A stretch of DNA of 64,000 nucleotides, from assembly GCF_002419965.1 (NCBI RefSeq), contig NZ_DIHC01000062.1, positions 1 through 64,000 of the forward strand, given 5' to 3'. The position numbers were made by a program, and so were the translations under genes. The notes beneath the pieces were generated by a model. That model saw only the letters and a program-made list of their open reading frames with translations. It was not told the origin of the DNA and ran no database searches. Positions 54,784 to 64,000 of this stretch are shown piece after piece (position 1 is the first letter of the stretch; the number at the start of each line of letters is the position of its first letter). The DNA comes from Pseudomonas sp. UBA5706 (lineage in GTDB: Bacteria; Pseudomonadota; Gammaproteobacteria; Pseudomonadales; Pseudomonadaceae).

Positions 54784-56509
54784 GTTGCCTCGCACGTTCG
54801 TGATGCGCACGCTCGCTCTGTTGTGTGCGTCCTTGAGCGTGTCATCGCTGGCGCTGGCCGTCGACGGCGACACGCTGGACAACCCCAAGCCATTGGCGGA
54901 CGACGTGATTCTGCCTCTGCCGTGCGAAGGTGAAATGGTCTTCCGGTACGTCTACGTGCTCGCCCAGGGCACGCTGGACGACCGCGAGGTCAGCCTTGGC
55001 TATCCGTTCAGCGAGGGCGAAGCGGGGTACAAGCAGTCGTTCATTTCCGGCTACCGGCGCGATTTCATCAACGGTCAGTTCACCCTCAACGACCTCCCCG
55101 GCGACTGGCGCAAGACCATCAGTCCTCAGCTACCGAAGACCGACGCTGCGACGCCGCTCAAGCCGATGCTGTATTTCATCGGCAAATATGAAGTCACCGC
55201 CCGGCAGTATGCGCAGGTGATGTCCCAGGCGCAGTCGCTGGCCAGTGGGGAGCCGGCGCCTGCTTGCGATGCGCCCGAGGGCATGGCCGGGCGTTTGCCA
55301 AAGGTCAAGCTGTCGCGTTTCGAGGCCGAGCGTTTTTCCGCGGTCTACAGCGCCTGGCTGATGAAATACCACCGCGATCTGCTGCCGGTGAGCGGGCGCG
55401 GGAAAACCGATGAGGATGGCGGCGTCGGCTTTGTACGCCTGCCCACCGAAGTGGAGTGGGAGTATGCGGCGCGTGGCGGTCAGGCCGTCAGTCGCCAGGA
55501 ACTGGAAGGCCGCCTGTTCCCGCGCAGGGTCCAGGGCAGTGAAGAGGACGGCCCGCTGGGTGACTGGGCAGTGTTCAACCAGGTCGCCGGCGGCACCGGC
55601 CAGGCCGCGCGCTTGATGCCAATTGGCACCAAATTACCCAACCCTATCGGTTTGTTCGACGTGATCGGCAATGCCGCCGAGATGGTCCAGGAATCCTTCC
55701 AGCTGGTACACGCAGGGCGTCGTCAGGGCGCCTACGGTGGGTTTGTCGCCAAGGGTGGCAACTATCTGGAAGGCGAGGGCACGCTGTTCACCGGGATGCG
55801 CCGCGAATATCCACTGTTCGCTGCCGACGGCACCGAGCAAAGTAACGAAACCACCGGTTTTCGTGTAGCCATCGGGGCATTGTCTGCGCCGCGTTCGCGT
55901 TACAAGGAGCTGCTCGAGCAATGGCAGAAAGAAGGTCGGCTAGCTTCGCTGACCGATGCCATCGACGATGCTCAGGACCCGACCAAGCGGCTGGACACCA
56001 TCATTGCCGCCAGCACCGACCCGCGTATGCAGGCCGAGCTGGGGCTGGTCAACGAGGAACTCAAGCGCAACGTTTCGCTGATTGCCCAACAGCGCGAAGA
56101 AGCGGCGGGCAATCTGATCCAGTCCTCCGCTCTGGTTGCTGAAACCATCAACAACTACAACATCCGCCTGACCAATCTGCGCAAGAGCCAGAAGCAGGCC
56201 GCCGACGCGAAGGACGAAGCCAGCGCCAAGCTGTTCGGCGTGGCAATCGAAAACGGAACCAGCGCGCTGGATGGCGCCGTGGGCATTTATATCGACAACC
56301 TTGCTACCGGCACACGCTACACCGACGCGGTGATCCAGGCGCAGTTTCAGCGAGTCAAGGAAGAACTCAATCGCAAGCCGGTGCTGGGCAAGAGTCTGGT
56401 TGCCCGCGCCACGTTATTCGTTCGTCATGTGAGTGACTACCGCCAGCAAAAGCGCGCGGACCCACAGGCGATTCTGAAGCAGTTGCTCGCTTCGGCCGCT
56501 CAGCCATGA
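54776..56509 (+). CDS. tagR: TagR, SUMF1-like periplasmic activator of PpkA
   Basis: Protein of 577 residues. A signal peptide (FVMRTLALLCASLSVSSLALA) is followed by a formylglycine-generating-enzyme-like (SUMF1) fold (FIGKYEVTARQYAQVMSQ, FVRLPTEVEWEYAARGGQAVSRQ, PIGTKLPNPIGLFDVIGNAAEMVQESF, YGGFVAKGGNYLEGEGTLFTGMRRE) and a helical C-terminal third (about 400-575). TagR1 in P. aeruginosa promotes PpkA activity from the periplasm and is probably not catalytic. The start ATG lies 8 nt inside the tagS end. Confidence 0.93.
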   Translation: MFKLPRTFVMRTLALLCASLSVSSLALAVDGDTLDNPKPLADDVILPLPCEGEMVFRYVYVLAQGTLDDREVSLGYPFSEGEAGYKQSFISGYRRDFINGQFTLNDLPGDWRKTISPQLPKTDAATPLKPMLYFIGKYEVTARQYAQVMSQAQSLASGEPAPACDAPEGMAGRLPKVKLSRFEAERFSAVYSAWLMKYHRDLLPVSGRGKTDEDGGVGFVRLPTEVEWEYAARGGQAVSRQELEGRLFPRRVQGSEEDGPLGDWAVFNQVAGGTGQAARLMPIGTKLPNPIGLFDVIGNAAEMVQESFQLVHAGRRQGAYGGFVAKGGNYLEGEGTLFTGMRREYPLFAADGTEQSNETTGFRVAIGALSAPRSRYKELLEQWQKEGRLASLTDAIDDAQDPTKRLDTIIAASTDPRMQAELGLVNEELKRNVSLIAQQREEAAGNLIQSSALVAETINNYNIRLTNLRKSQKQAADAKDEASAKLFGVAIENGTSALDGAVGIYIDNLATGTRYTDAVIQAQFQRVKEELNRKPVLGKSLVARATLFVRHVSDYRQQKRADPQAILKQLLASAAQP

Positions 56510-56593
56510 CGGCCGACGTCCAGCGAGTTTAAAGGGAGTCCGGGCGGCCCTTCGCCGCATCGGCATCGTAAAACCAGAAAAGAGAGCATCACC

Positions 56594-57523
56594 ATGCAGT
56601 TATCCCGTAACCCCGTTGTATCGACCTCCAAGTGCCGTGGGCTGTTGTTGGTTGCCGCAGGATTCGGCTTTGTGCTGATGGCGGGATGTGCCAACTCGCC
56701 GGTCTCCAAAGTAGGCGCCACGACCAAGGTCGCGTATTACCCAAGCTGCTACGAGCCAGTGCAGCACTTGCGTGACACCGATTCGGACGTCAGCAAGTCG
56801 GTGTTCGGTGGCGCAGCCGTAGGTGCCCTGGGTGGCGCGCTGGCCGGTGCGCTGGTCGGCAGCTCCGAGGACCGTGCACGCAATGCTGCTATTGGTGCGG
56901 CAGGCGGCGCACTGGTCGGCGGTGCGGCGGGTTACTACACCGAGAAGCAGAAGCAGATCGCCGATGACAATCAGCGCATTGGTTCCTACGCCACCGATAT
57001 CGACAAAAGTGCCGCTGATATCGACCGCAGCACGGGCTACGCCAAGGCTTCGCAGTCGTGCTACCAGAGTGAGTTCGCCAAGCTGCTCTCGGCACGCAAA
57101 GCCAAGACCATGAACGATACCGAAGGCCGCAAACGCCTGGCTGAAATCGTCTCGGGTCTCAAAGAGTCCAATGATCTGATTACCACCGTGAACGGCCGTA
57201 CCGGTGAGAATCTTGACAACTACACCCAGGCGTACGAGAAAGACCTGCAGACCGTGGGCGTGAAACGTACTGACGTGGCCACCGTCGTAGCTGCGGACAC
57301 GACGCCAGCCACCACCACGTCCAGCAAGAAGAAGGCGCCGGCGAAGAAGAAACTGCCGACCGTGCCTCAAGAAGCGGTCAGCACCGAGAAGACCCTGCAA
57401 GATGCCAAGACCAAGCAGGCTGCAAGCCAGCAGGTCGCAGCGACTGGTCAATCCCAGGTCAACGCCATGTGCAAGAACCCAGACCTCGGCGACTGGGCTC
57501 CAGTGCCTTGCCCGAATGTCTGA
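56594..57523 (+). CDS. tagQ: TagQ-like outer-membrane lipoprotein with glycine zipper
   Basis: Lipoprotein of 309 residues. The signal ends in a lipobox (LMAGC, about residue 32), followed by a glycine-zipper segment (VFGGAAVGALGGALAGALVGSSEDRARNAAIGAAGGALVGGAAGYY), a helical region (KQKQIADDNQRIGSYATDIDKSAADIDRS) and a Lys/Ala-rich linker (SSKKKAPAKKKLPT). The place after tagTSR matches tagQ1 of the H1-T6SS, which anchors TagR at the outer membrane. It is 84 nt after tagR and ends at a strong terminator. Confidence 0.88.
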   Translation: MQLSRNPVVSTSKCRGLLLVAAGFGFVLMAGCANSPVSKVGATTKVAYYPSCYEPVQHLRDTDSDVSKSVFGGAAVGALGGALAGALVGSSEDRARNAAIGAAGGALVGGAAGYYTEKQKQIADDNQRIGSYATDIDKSAADIDRSTGYAKASQSCYQSEFAKLLSARKAKTMNDTEGRKRLAEIVSGLKESNDLITTVNGRTGENLDNYTQAYEKDLQTVGVKRTDVATVVAADTTPATTTSSKKKAPAKKKLPTVPQEAVSTEKTLQDAKTKQAASQQVAATGQSQVNAMCKNPDLGDWAPVPCPNV

Positions 57524-57542
57524 TTGAGCGGGTTTGAGTGAA

Positions 57543-57584
57543 TAAAAAAACCGGCCCTGCTCGATGAGCAGGGCCGGTTTTTTA
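57543..57584 (+). terminator. Rho-independent terminator of the fha-tagQ operon
   Basis: A 12-bp stem CCGGCCCTGCTC / GAGCAGGGCCGG (57551-57562 with 57566-57577) with a 3-nt loop is flanked by seven A upstream and six T downstream. The A/T flanks make it work on either strand, so it may also shield the unknown minus-strand gene. Confidence 0.92.
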
Positions 57585-57659
57585 TTAACGCCAGGCGGAT
57601 GTTGTGATGTCTCAGTTATCGCGCACAGAACCGGCTGAGTGCGCCGTTGGGCACCGGAC

Positions 57660-58250
57660 TCAGAACAACCCCCCCAGATAAATAGCCCCGCCCCCTCCGG
57701 CTTGCAGACCGGCATTATAGCCAGCCATCAACAATGCACCTTTTGCCGATTGCAGTAAGCTGCGATGCAGGACAAAGCGGCTTAACGCTGCCGCCACCGG
57801 TGAGGCGTTAATCGCTATCGTAAGTGCAAGCAATTTGGGATCAAGGCCGAACAGCATTGCCGTCCCCGAACCGCCAACAATCAAGCCTCCTCCGAGCTCA
57901 ATAAAGACGCAGGCACCTGTAATGTCATCTCGAGTCAGATCGCGGTCGGCGATTGAATCGGCAACCAACACATAGCCGCCACTTTTAAATGACTCAAGTG
58001 CTCCTACGCCTCCAACGGTCTTGCCCTTTATTTTGAGATTCACGTTGCCGAAACGCGGCAGCTTCGCACCGAAACCGACGCCAGCACCCAGCCCACCATA
58101 ACGAAAGCTTTCAAACTTGCCGTTTGGGTCCTTCAGGGTAATAGAGCCTCCGCTGCCAGCCGCAAACATTACAGTCAAGCCCCCGCTGGTGGCGGTCTCA
58201 TAAGTCCATTTGCTGAAGTTGACGGGAAGTGGAATGAGCGACTGAGTCAT
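57660..58250 (-). CDS. Unrecognised Gly-rich protein
   Basis: Protein of 196 residues not placed in a known family. It shows beta-type stretches with glycines (GGLTVMFAAGSGGSITLKDPNGKFESFRYGGLGAGVGFGAKLPRFGNVNLKI) and a hydrophobic central run (GGGLIVGGSGTAMLFGLDPKLLALTIAINASPVAAAL), ending in GGGGAIYLGGLF. No signal peptide is evident. The GC content is lower than in the T6SS genes. It overlaps the DUF3592 gene by 4 nt (ATGA), so the two are co-translated. Being next to the T6SS boundary it could be a recruited effector-like or defence-like protein, but nothing in the sequence proves this. Confidence 0.7.
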   Translation of the reverse strand: MTQSLIPLPVNFSKWTYETATSGGLTVMFAAGSGGSITLKDPNGKFESFRYGGLGAGVGFGAKLPRFGNVNLKIKGKTVGGVGALESFKSGGYVLVADSIADRDLTRDDITGACVFIELGGGLIVGGSGTAMLFGLDPKLLALTIAINASPVAAALSRFVLHRSLLQSAKGALLMAGYNAGLQAGGGGAIYLGGLF

Positions 58251-58696
58251 GGAATCAAATTCTTTTTAGAGGGAGCCGCGGGGTTTTCCCGCCGCGAAAA
58301 AATTTCACCAGCGCCACCCCAGAGGAAGGCCAGTCCAATGAACCCTATCAATGCAGCCATGCCCCAGATTGCGCCGAAATCATTGATCACTGGAGTCACG
58401 AAGGGCTTCTCTGCGTTGTAGAACACTTCCACCACTTGCCCGGTCTCATAGCCAGAGATCATTCCTCCCTGGGGATAAGACACTACTTCACCTGCGCCGG
58501 TGGTGAACTCGATTTGTGGGTGCGAGCCGCCGGCGTTCAGGGCCGTGACGACGCCTGACGCCTTTTGCGCATGCGACAAAAAGTTGTGCTGATAGTTGGC
58601 GATATAGCCTGCAATGATAAAAAGGACGATGCTGACAAAGAGCAGGAATAGCCCTTTGACCGGGTTAGGGGGTGAGTCCGAACGTAAACTGATCAT
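58247..58696 (-). CDS. DUF3592-like two-helix membrane protein
   Basis: Protein of 149 residues with two transmembrane helices (VKGLFLLFVSIVLFIIAGYIANY near the N-terminus and IWGMAALIGFIGLAFLWGGAGEIF near the C-terminus) enclosing a periplasmic beta-part (HAQKASGVVTALNAGGSHPQIEFTTGAGEVVSYPQGGMISGYETGQVVEVFYNAEKP), the usual layout of DUF3592. An AGG stands about nine bases before the ATG at 58696; an in-frame ATG 20 codons earlier lacks support. Co-transcribed with the Gly-rich protein. Function unknown; it might be an immunity-like partner. Confidence 0.72.
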   Translation of the reverse strand: MISLRSDSPPNPVKGLFLLFVSIVLFIIAGYIANYQHNFLSHAQKASGVVTALNAGGSHPQIEFTTGAGEVVSYPQGGMISGYETGQVVEVFYNAEKPFVTPVINDFGAIWGMAALIGFIGLAFLWGGAGEIFSRRENPAAPSKKNLIP

Positions 58697-58756
58697 GATA
58701 TCTGCCTGTTCATCCCTGATGCGGCGCATGGAGCATGTGAATTCGTCGCGCACCAT

Positions 58757-59487
58757 TTAGGTCTGCGAATGTTTTTGCGGGGGAGGACACTGACATACCC
58801 ATGTCTGGACACTGCCCGCTGTGCAGGACGGTCTGAGGAGTTAAGGGTGCGTACCCGGCGAGTCGAGCAGGATGCGGAACAGCGGACACTCAATACCTTC
58901 CTCCCTGATGGTGTGTACATTGTCACTCCTGCGAACATCGTCGCCCTGGCGTAACGCAAGGCACTAGATGCTGTAAGTGGATCATGTCCGCTTCGCACAG
59001 TGGCGGAAATATAGAGTGACGAATCATCCTGTTGCAAGGTGTGGCGAATAGCCATCTAAGTAGCGTGCACAAATGGCACCCAGCGCCAAGCCGGTGGCGT
59101 GTTGTGAGATTGTGAGGCTGACATAGGACGTCCAAACTCGGTCCCGACCTGAGCACAGGCGTGCTTGCTGGCCTGCTCGCACAGACCTGCAGCACCTTCA
59201 AGCAGCAACGCCGCGGTGTGTTTTGCGCATCGAATGCGTCGAGTCAATCAAGCCTGTGACAACCCATACAGGAAGCTCTCCAGAGGGCGGGCCGGATCAC
59301 GTGCGGGCAAAAATGATTGAGAGCAAAACACTTCAAGACTCGGCTTCGCGACACAGCGAAGTGCCCGCAGCGTTCACCTGAGTCATCAATTCCTTAGGGG
59401 ACTACCTATGAGATGACTTGAGTCAGCGGGTTGATGAGTAAACGGATTTATCTTGTGACCACTTCTCTGCTGCATGGGAGTCATGCA
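58757..59487. other. Gene-free region and arc operon leader
   Basis: About 700 bp with only short frames on both strands that resemble nothing I know. The block 58769-58960 could be a degraded gene but has no recognisable motif. The segment 59290-59480 should hold the arc promoter. I looked for an Anr/Fnr box (TTGAT-N4-ATCAA) and found only poor half-matches around 59380-59420, so no site is assigned. Confidence 0.4.
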
Positions 59488-60915
59488 ATGTCTGAATCAC
59501 CCGGAAAACTTCGCCTCGGCGCGCTGGTTGCGCTGGTTGTCGGCTCAATGATCGGCGGCGGAATTTTCTCGTTGCCCCAGAATATGGCCGCCAGTGCCGA
59601 TGTCGGCGCGGTCTTGATCGGCTGGGTCATTACGGCAGTGGGCATGCTGACCCTGGCATTCGTCTTCCAGACCCTGGCCAACCGAAAACCGAGCCTGGAT
59701 GGTGGCGTGTACGCCTACGCCAAGGCCGGGTTCGGCGATTACATGGGTTTTTCTTCGGCCTGGGGTTACTGGATCAGTGCGTGGCTGGGCAACGTCGGCT
59801 ATTTCGTGCTGCTGTTCAGCACCCTTGGTTATTTCTTTCCGGTCTTTGGCGAGGGCAACACCCCGGCAGCGGTGATCGGTGCGTCGGTGCTGCTGTGGGC
59901 CGTGCATTTTCTGGTATTGCGGGGCATCAAGGAGGCGGCATTCATCAACCTGGTGACCACCGTCGCCAAGGTCGTGCCGCTGCTGTTGTTTGTCCTGATC
60001 GCGCTCTTCGCTTTCAAGCTGGATATCTTCACCGCCGACATCTGGGGCGCGAAAAATCCAGACCTTGGCAGCGTGATGAATCAGGTCCGCAACATGATGC
60101 TGGTCACTGTCTGGGTGTTTATCGGCATTGAAGGCGCAAGCATCTTCTCGGCGCGTGCCGAGCAGCGCTCCGATGTGGGCAAGGCCACTGTCATCGGTTT
60201 CATCACTGTGCTGCTGTTCCTGATGCTGGTGAACGTGCTGTCCCTGGGAATCATGACCCAGCCGGAACTGGCCAAGTTACAGAACCCGTCGATGGCGGCT
60301 GTGCTGGAGCATGTGGTGGGCCATTGGGGCGCGGTGCTGATCAGCGTCGGCTTGATCATCTCGCTGCTGGGGGCGTTGCTGTCGTGGGTGCTGCTGTGTG
60401 CGGAAATCATGTTTGCCGCTGCCAGGGACCACACCATGCCGGCGTTCCTGCGCAAGGAAAACAGCAACCATGTGCCGGTCAACGCGCTCTGGCTGACCAA
60501 CGTAATGGTCCAGGTGTTCCTGGTGATCACGCTGTTTTCCGCCAGCACTTACCTGTCACTGATCTACCTGGCCACGTCGATGATCCTGGTGCCTTACCTG
60601 TGGTCGGCAGCCTACGCGCTGCTGTTGGCGGTGCGCGGGGAAACCTATGAAAACGCTCTGTCCGAGCGCCGCAAGGACCTGCTCATCGGCGCCATCGCGT
60701 TGATCTATGCACTGTGGCTGCTCTACGCCGGCGGCACCAAATACCTGCTGCTCTCTGCTCTGCTCTACGCACCGGGCGCGATCCTGTTCGCCAAGGCCAA
60801 GCGTGAACTGGGCAAACCGGTTTTCACCAACGTCGAGAAGCTGATTTTCGCCGCAGTGGTCATTGGCGCCCTGGTGGCTGCCTATGGGCTGTATGACGGC
60901 TTTCTGACTTTGTAA
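59488..60915 (+). CDS. arcD: Arginine/ornithine antiporter ArcD
   Basis: Inner-membrane exchanger of 475 residues with about 12-13 hydrophobic segments, APC basic-amino-acid antiporter family: KLRLGALVALVVGSMIGGGIFSLPQNMAASADVGAVLIGWVITAVGMLTLAFVFQTLANRKPSLDGGVYAYAKAGFGDYMGFSSAWGYW. It imports arginine in exchange for ornithine for the arginine deiminase pathway. GGGAG stands eight bases before the ATG at 59488; a longer reading from 59431 is not supported. First gene of arcDABC. Confidence 0.95.
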   Translation: MSESPGKLRLGALVALVVGSMIGGGIFSLPQNMAASADVGAVLIGWVITAVGMLTLAFVFQTLANRKPSLDGGVYAYAKAGFGDYMGFSSAWGYWISAWLGNVGYFVLLFSTLGYFFPVFGEGNTPAAVIGASVLLWAVHFLVLRGIKEAAFINLVTTVAKVVPLLLFVLIALFAFKLDIFTADIWGAKNPDLGSVMNQVRNMMLVTVWVFIGIEGASIFSARAEQRSDVGKATVIGFITVLLFLMLVNVLSLGIMTQPELAKLQNPSMAAVLEHVVGHWGAVLISVGLIISLLGALLSWVLLCAEIMFAAARDHTMPAFLRKENSNHVPVNALWLTNVMVQVFLVITLFSASTYLSLIYLATSMILVPYLWSAAYALLLAVRGETYENALSERRKDLLIGAIALIYALWLLYAGGTKYLLLSALLYAPGAILFAKAKRELGKPVFTNVEKLIFAAVVIGALVAAYGLYDGFLTL

Positions 60916-60939
60916 TTGTTGCTCAAGGGAGGGTCTGTA

Positions 60940-62196
60940 ATGACCAATGAAAACGTGAAGTACGGCGTACATTCCGAAGCCGGGAAGCTACGTAAAGTCA
61001 TGGTGTGTTCTCCAGGCTTGGCCCACCAGCGGCTGACCCCCAATAACTGCGATGAACTGCTGTTCGACGACGTACTGTGGGTGGCCCAGGCCAAGCGCGA
61101 CCATTTCGACTTCGTCACCAAAATGCGCGAGCGGGATATCGATGTGCTGGAAATGCACAACCTGCTGAGCGACATCGTCGCCATTCCCGAGGCGCTGGAC
61201 TGGATTCTGGAGCGTAAGGTGACCGCCAACCAGGTCGGGCTCGGCCTGATCAACGAAGTCAGCTCCTGGCTGCGCAGCCTGGAGCCGCGCAAGGTCGCCG
61301 AGTACCTGATTGGCGGTGTCTGCGCCGATAACCTGCCGAACAGTTTCGGTGGCAAGACCATCGAGATGTACCGCGACTTCCTCGGCCATTCGAGCTTCAT
61401 CCTGCCGCCGCTGCCCAACACTCAGTTCACCCGTGACACCACCTGCTGGATCTACGGTGGCGTGACGCTGAACCCGATGTATTGGCAGGCGCGACGCCAG
61501 GAAACCCTTCTGACCAGTGCTATTTATAAATTTCACCCCGAGTTCACCAAGGCCGACTTCCAGGTCTGGTACGGCGACCCGGATCAGGCGCATGGCAATG
61601 CCACGCTGGAAGGCGGCGACGTGATGCCGATCGGTAACGGCGTGGTCTTGTTCGGCATGGGCGAGCGCTCCTCGCATCAGGCCATCGGCCAATTGGCGCA
61701 AAACCTGTTCAAGCACAACGCCGTGGAGCGCGTGATCGTGGCCGGCCTGCCCAAATCCCGCTCGGCCATGCACCTGGACACCGTGTTCAGCTTCTGCGAC
61801 CGCGACCTGGTGACCATCTTCCCGGAAGTGGTCAGTCAGATCGTCGCTTTCAGCCTGCGCCCTGACGAAAGCAAGCCCGGCGGCATTGACGTGCGCCGTG
61901 AAGACGCAAGCTTTCTCGAGGTCGTCGCTACTGCCCTCAACCTCAAGGCCCTGCGCGTGGTGGAGACCGGCGGCAACAGCTTCGCCGCCGAGCGCGAACA
62001 GTGGGATGACGGCAACAACGTAGTGGCGCTGGAGCCCGGCGTGGTGATCGGTTACGACCGCAACACCTACACCAATACCCTGCTGCGCAAGGCCGGTGTG
62101 GAAGTCATCACCATCAGTGCCGGTGAACTGGGCCGGGGGCGTGGCGGCGGTCACTGCATGACCTGCCCGATCGTACGCGACCCTATCGATTACTAG
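60940..62196 (+). CDS. arcA: Arginine deiminase
   Basis: Enzyme of 418 residues hydrolysing L-arginine to citrulline and ammonia. The family signatures are present: [61 protein letters not shown] (catalytic Glu/Asp/His region), [14 protein letters not shown], and [18 protein letters not shown] with the nucleophilic cysteine. AAGGGAGGG precedes the ATG at 60940. Length matches the Pseudomonas enzyme. Confidence 0.97.
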   Translation: MTNENVKYGVHSEAGKLRKVMVCSPGLAHQRLTPNNCDELLFDDVLWVAQAKRDHFDFVTKMRERDIDVLEMHNLLSDIVAIPEALDWILERKVTANQVGLGLINEVSSWLRSLEPRKVAEYLIGGVCADNLPNSFGGKTIEMYRDFLGHSSFILPPLPNTQFTRDTTCWIYGGVTLNPMYWQARRQETLLTSAIYKFHPEFTKADFQVWYGDPDQAHGNATLEGGDVMPIGNGVVLFGMGERSSHQAIGQLAQNLFKHNAVERVIVAGLPKSRSAMHLDTVFSFCDRDLVTIFPEVVSQIVAFSLRPDESKPGGIDVRREDASFLEVVATALNLKALRVVETGGNSFAAEREQWDDGNNVVALEPGVVIGYDRNTYTNTLLRKAGVEVITISAGELGRGRGGGHCMTCPIVRDPIDY

Positions 62197-62264
62197 TTTC
62201 AAGGCCTCGGTCGCCGCCCATAAGGCGTCGACCCAGGGGATACCCAAGCAGAAGGAGATACACC

Positions 62265-63275
62265 GTGGCTTTCAACATGCGTAATCGCAGCCTGCTGTCG
62301 CTGATGCACCACACCACCCGCGAGCTGCACTACCTGCTGGACCTGTCCCGCGACCTCAAGCGTGCCAAATACACCGGCACCGAACGTGCGCACCTGAAGG
62401 GCAAGAACATTGCGCTGATCTTCGAGAAAACTTCCACCCGCACCCGTTGCGCATTCGAAGTCGCGGCCCACGACCAGGGCGCTCACGTCACCTACATCGA
62501 CCCGGTGTCTTCGCAGATCGGTCACAAAGAAAGCATGAAAGACACCGCGCGTGTTCTGGGCCGCATGTTCGATGCCATCGAATACCGTGGCTTCGAGCAG
62601 GAAATCGTCGAAGAGCTGGCCAAATTTGCCGGCGTACCGGTGTTCAACGGCCTGACCGCCGAATTCCATCCGACGCAAATGATCGCCGACGTCCTGACCA
62701 TGCGCGAACACAGCGACAAGCCGCTGCATGACATCAGCTACGCCTACCTGGGGGACGCCCGTTACAACATGGGCAACTCGCTGCTGATGATCGGCGCCAA
62801 GCTGGGCATGGACGTGCGGATCGGCGCACCGAAAGCCCTGTGGCCACACGAGGATTTCATCAAGCAATGCCAGGCCTTCGCCGAAGAAAGCGGTGCGCGC
62901 ATTACCATCACTGAAGACCCGAAAGAAGCGGTGAAAGGCGTGGACTTCATCCACACCGATGTCTGGGTCTCCATGGGTGAACCGGTAGACGCGTGGGATG
63001 CGCGTATCGAGCAACTGCTGCCGTATCAGGTCAACGCTCAGATGATGAAGGCTTCTGGCAACGTACGGGTGAAATTCATGCACTGCCTGCCAGCGTTTCA
63101 CAACAGCGACACCAAGGTCGGCAAGGACATCGCCTCGCGGTATCCGCATCTGGCCAATGGCGTTGAGGTGACCGAAGAGGTGTTCGAATCCCCCGCCAAC
63201 ATTGCGTTCGAGCAGGCGGAAAACCGCATGCACACCATCAAGGCGATCCTGGTCTCGGCGTTGGCGGATATCTAA
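62265..63275 (+). CDS. arcB: Ornithine carbamoyltransferase, catabolic
   Basis: Enzyme of 336 residues converting citrulline and phosphate to carbamoyl phosphate and ornithine. Carbamoyl-phosphate site [45 protein letters not shown], and the ornithine site FMHCLPAFH are complete. The GTG start has GAAGGAG eight bases upstream. Its length and place between arcA and arcC mark it as the catabolic ArcB rather than biosynthetic ArgF. Confidence 0.96.
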   Translation: MAFNMRNRSLLSLMHHTTRELHYLLDLSRDLKRAKYTGTERAHLKGKNIALIFEKTSTRTRCAFEVAAHDQGAHVTYIDPVSSQIGHKESMKDTARVLGRMFDAIEYRGFEQEIVEELAKFAGVPVFNGLTAEFHPTQMIADVLTMREHSDKPLHDISYAYLGDARYNMGNSLLMIGAKLGMDVRIGAPKALWPHEDFIKQCQAFAEESGARITITEDPKEAVKGVDFIHTDVWVSMGEPVDAWDARIEQLLPYQVNAQMMKASGNVRVKFMHCLPAFHNSDTKVGKDIASRYPHLANGVEVTEEVFESPANIAFEQAENRMHTIKAILVSALADI

Positions 63276-63385
63276 ACCGCGCAGGCTGAAGCCAATCAGT
63301 GGGGAACCGCTCTGTCTGCCATGCAGGCGCTACTCGACGCCATCGGGGCGAGCCTGTTTCCCACAGTTCTAGGAGGACATTACCC

Positions 63386-64000
63386 ATGCGTATCGTCGTT
63401 GCACTGGGCGGTAACGCCCTCCTGCGCCGTGGTGAACCCATGACCGCAGATAACCAACGGGCCAACATCCGCATCGCTGCTGAACAAATCGCCAGGATCC
63501 ACCCTGGCAACGAGTTGGTGATTGCCCACGGCAATGGCCCGCAAGTGGGCCTGCTGTCGCTGCAAGCGGCAGCCTACACCCAGGTTTCGCCCTACCCGCT
63601 GGACGTGCTGGGCGCCGAAACCGAAGGCATGATCGGCTACATCATCGAACAGGAACTGGGCAATCTGCTGGATTTCGAAGTGCCGCTTGCCACGTTGTTG
63701 ACCCAGGTTGAAGTGGACGCCAAGGACCCCGCGTTCCAGCACCCCAGCAAACCTATCGGCCCGGTCTACTCCAAAGCCGAAGCCGAAGCACTGGCCGCGG
63801 AAAAAGGCTGGGCCATCGCGCCCGATGGCGACAAATACCGTCGCGTGGTCGCCAGCCCCCGACCTAAACGGATCTTTGAAATACGCCCGATTACCTGGCT
63901 GCTGGAAAAAGGCAGCATCGTCATCTGCGCCGGTGGCGGCGGCATTCCGACGATGTATGGCGAAGACGGCAAGCTTCAGGGTATCGAGGCGGTGATCGAC
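63386..64000 (+). CDS. arcC: Carbamate kinase, 5' part (cut by window end)
   Basis: The first 205 residues of carbamate kinase: [116 protein letters not shown]. It makes ATP from carbamoyl phosphate and ADP, the energy-yielding step of the pathway. AGGAGG stands before the ATG. The frame is open to the last base of the window; about a third of the gene lies outside. Confidence 0.96.
   Translation, partial: MRIVVALGGNALLRRGEPMTADNQRANIRIAAEQIARIHPGNELVIAHGNGPQVGLLSLQAAAYTQVSPYPLDVLGAETEGMIGYIIEQELGNLLDFEVPLATLLTQVEVDAKDPAFQHPSKPIGPVYSKAEAEALAAEKGWAIAPDGDKYRRVVASPRPKRIFEIRPITWLLEKGSIVICAGGGGIPTMYGEDGKLQGIEAVID

Noticed and set aside
58769..58954. Possible small gene or transposase fragment
   Set aside because: Only 61 codons, no recognisable motif, no partner frame and no inverted repeats nearby.
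59300..59480. Anr/Fnr box before arcD
   Set aside because: Expected from known arc operons, but the best candidates (around CTGAGTCATCAA and TTGATGAGT) lack the TTGAT-N4-ATCAA spacing or one half-site.

Overview
The window reads as chromosomal DNA of a Pseudomonas, most likely from the syringae/fluorescens lineages. The pointers are GC-rich codon use, an mgo/pvf-type diazeniumdiolate operon, a type VI secretion (T6SS) locus laid out like the P. aeruginosa H1-T6SS, and an arcDABC operon. No rRNA, tRNA, CRISPR array, complete insertion sequence or prophage was recognised.

Layout. (1) 87-4201, minus strand: an iron-linked cell-surface signalling module of ECF sigma factor, FecR anti-sigma and TonB receptor with an STN domain, with a good Fur box before the sigma gene. 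(2) 4344-10097, minus: mgoB-mgoC-mgoA-mgoD (equivalent to pvfA-D), which in relatives makes the leucine- or valine-derived signals leudiazen/valdiazen and pyrazine N-oxides and controls mangotoxin or virulence. (3) 11043-23131: a GntR regulator, an aldo/keto reductase, a frameshifted BRO-N gene, an MFS transporter, a polar amino-acid ABC transporter with a divergent LysR regulator, a HAD phosphatase, a YdgA-like DUF945 protein and an MscS channel. (4) 23240-24587: an APS kinase/sulfotransferase pair, then a HipA remnant. (5) 25351-57523: a T6SS locus. tssA-B-C-hcp-E-F-G-clpV-vgrG run on the minus strand. fha-tssJ-K-L-M-tagF-pppA-ppkA-tagT-S-R-Q run on the plus strand. A plus-strand effector module (Eag chaperone, PAAR effector, two small genes) converges on vgrG. 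(6) 57660-58696: an unrecognised pair at the edge of the locus. (7) 59488-64000: the arginine deiminase operon arcD-A-B-C, cut by the window end.

How the parts work together. The T6SS carries a threonine-phosphorylation circuit (PpkA kinase, PppA phosphatase, FHA protein, TagQRST sensor, TagF repressor) that should time firing. The candidate new system is the effector module. Its PAAR protein has a prePAAR motif, two hydrophobic segments and a C-terminal domain that reads by eye as a RelA/SpoT-type synthetase. It is followed by a 77-residue orphan and then by a small HD-family alarmone hydrolase with an intact metal-binding set. A synthetase toxin guarded by a hydrolase would be enzymatic immunity, known from toxSAS toxin-antitoxin pairs but, as far as I know, not as T6SS immunity. 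CANGGANG-type RsmA/CsrA motifs sit over the ribosome-binding sites of mgoB, mgoC and fha, suggesting shared Gac/Rsm control of the signal operon and the T6SS.
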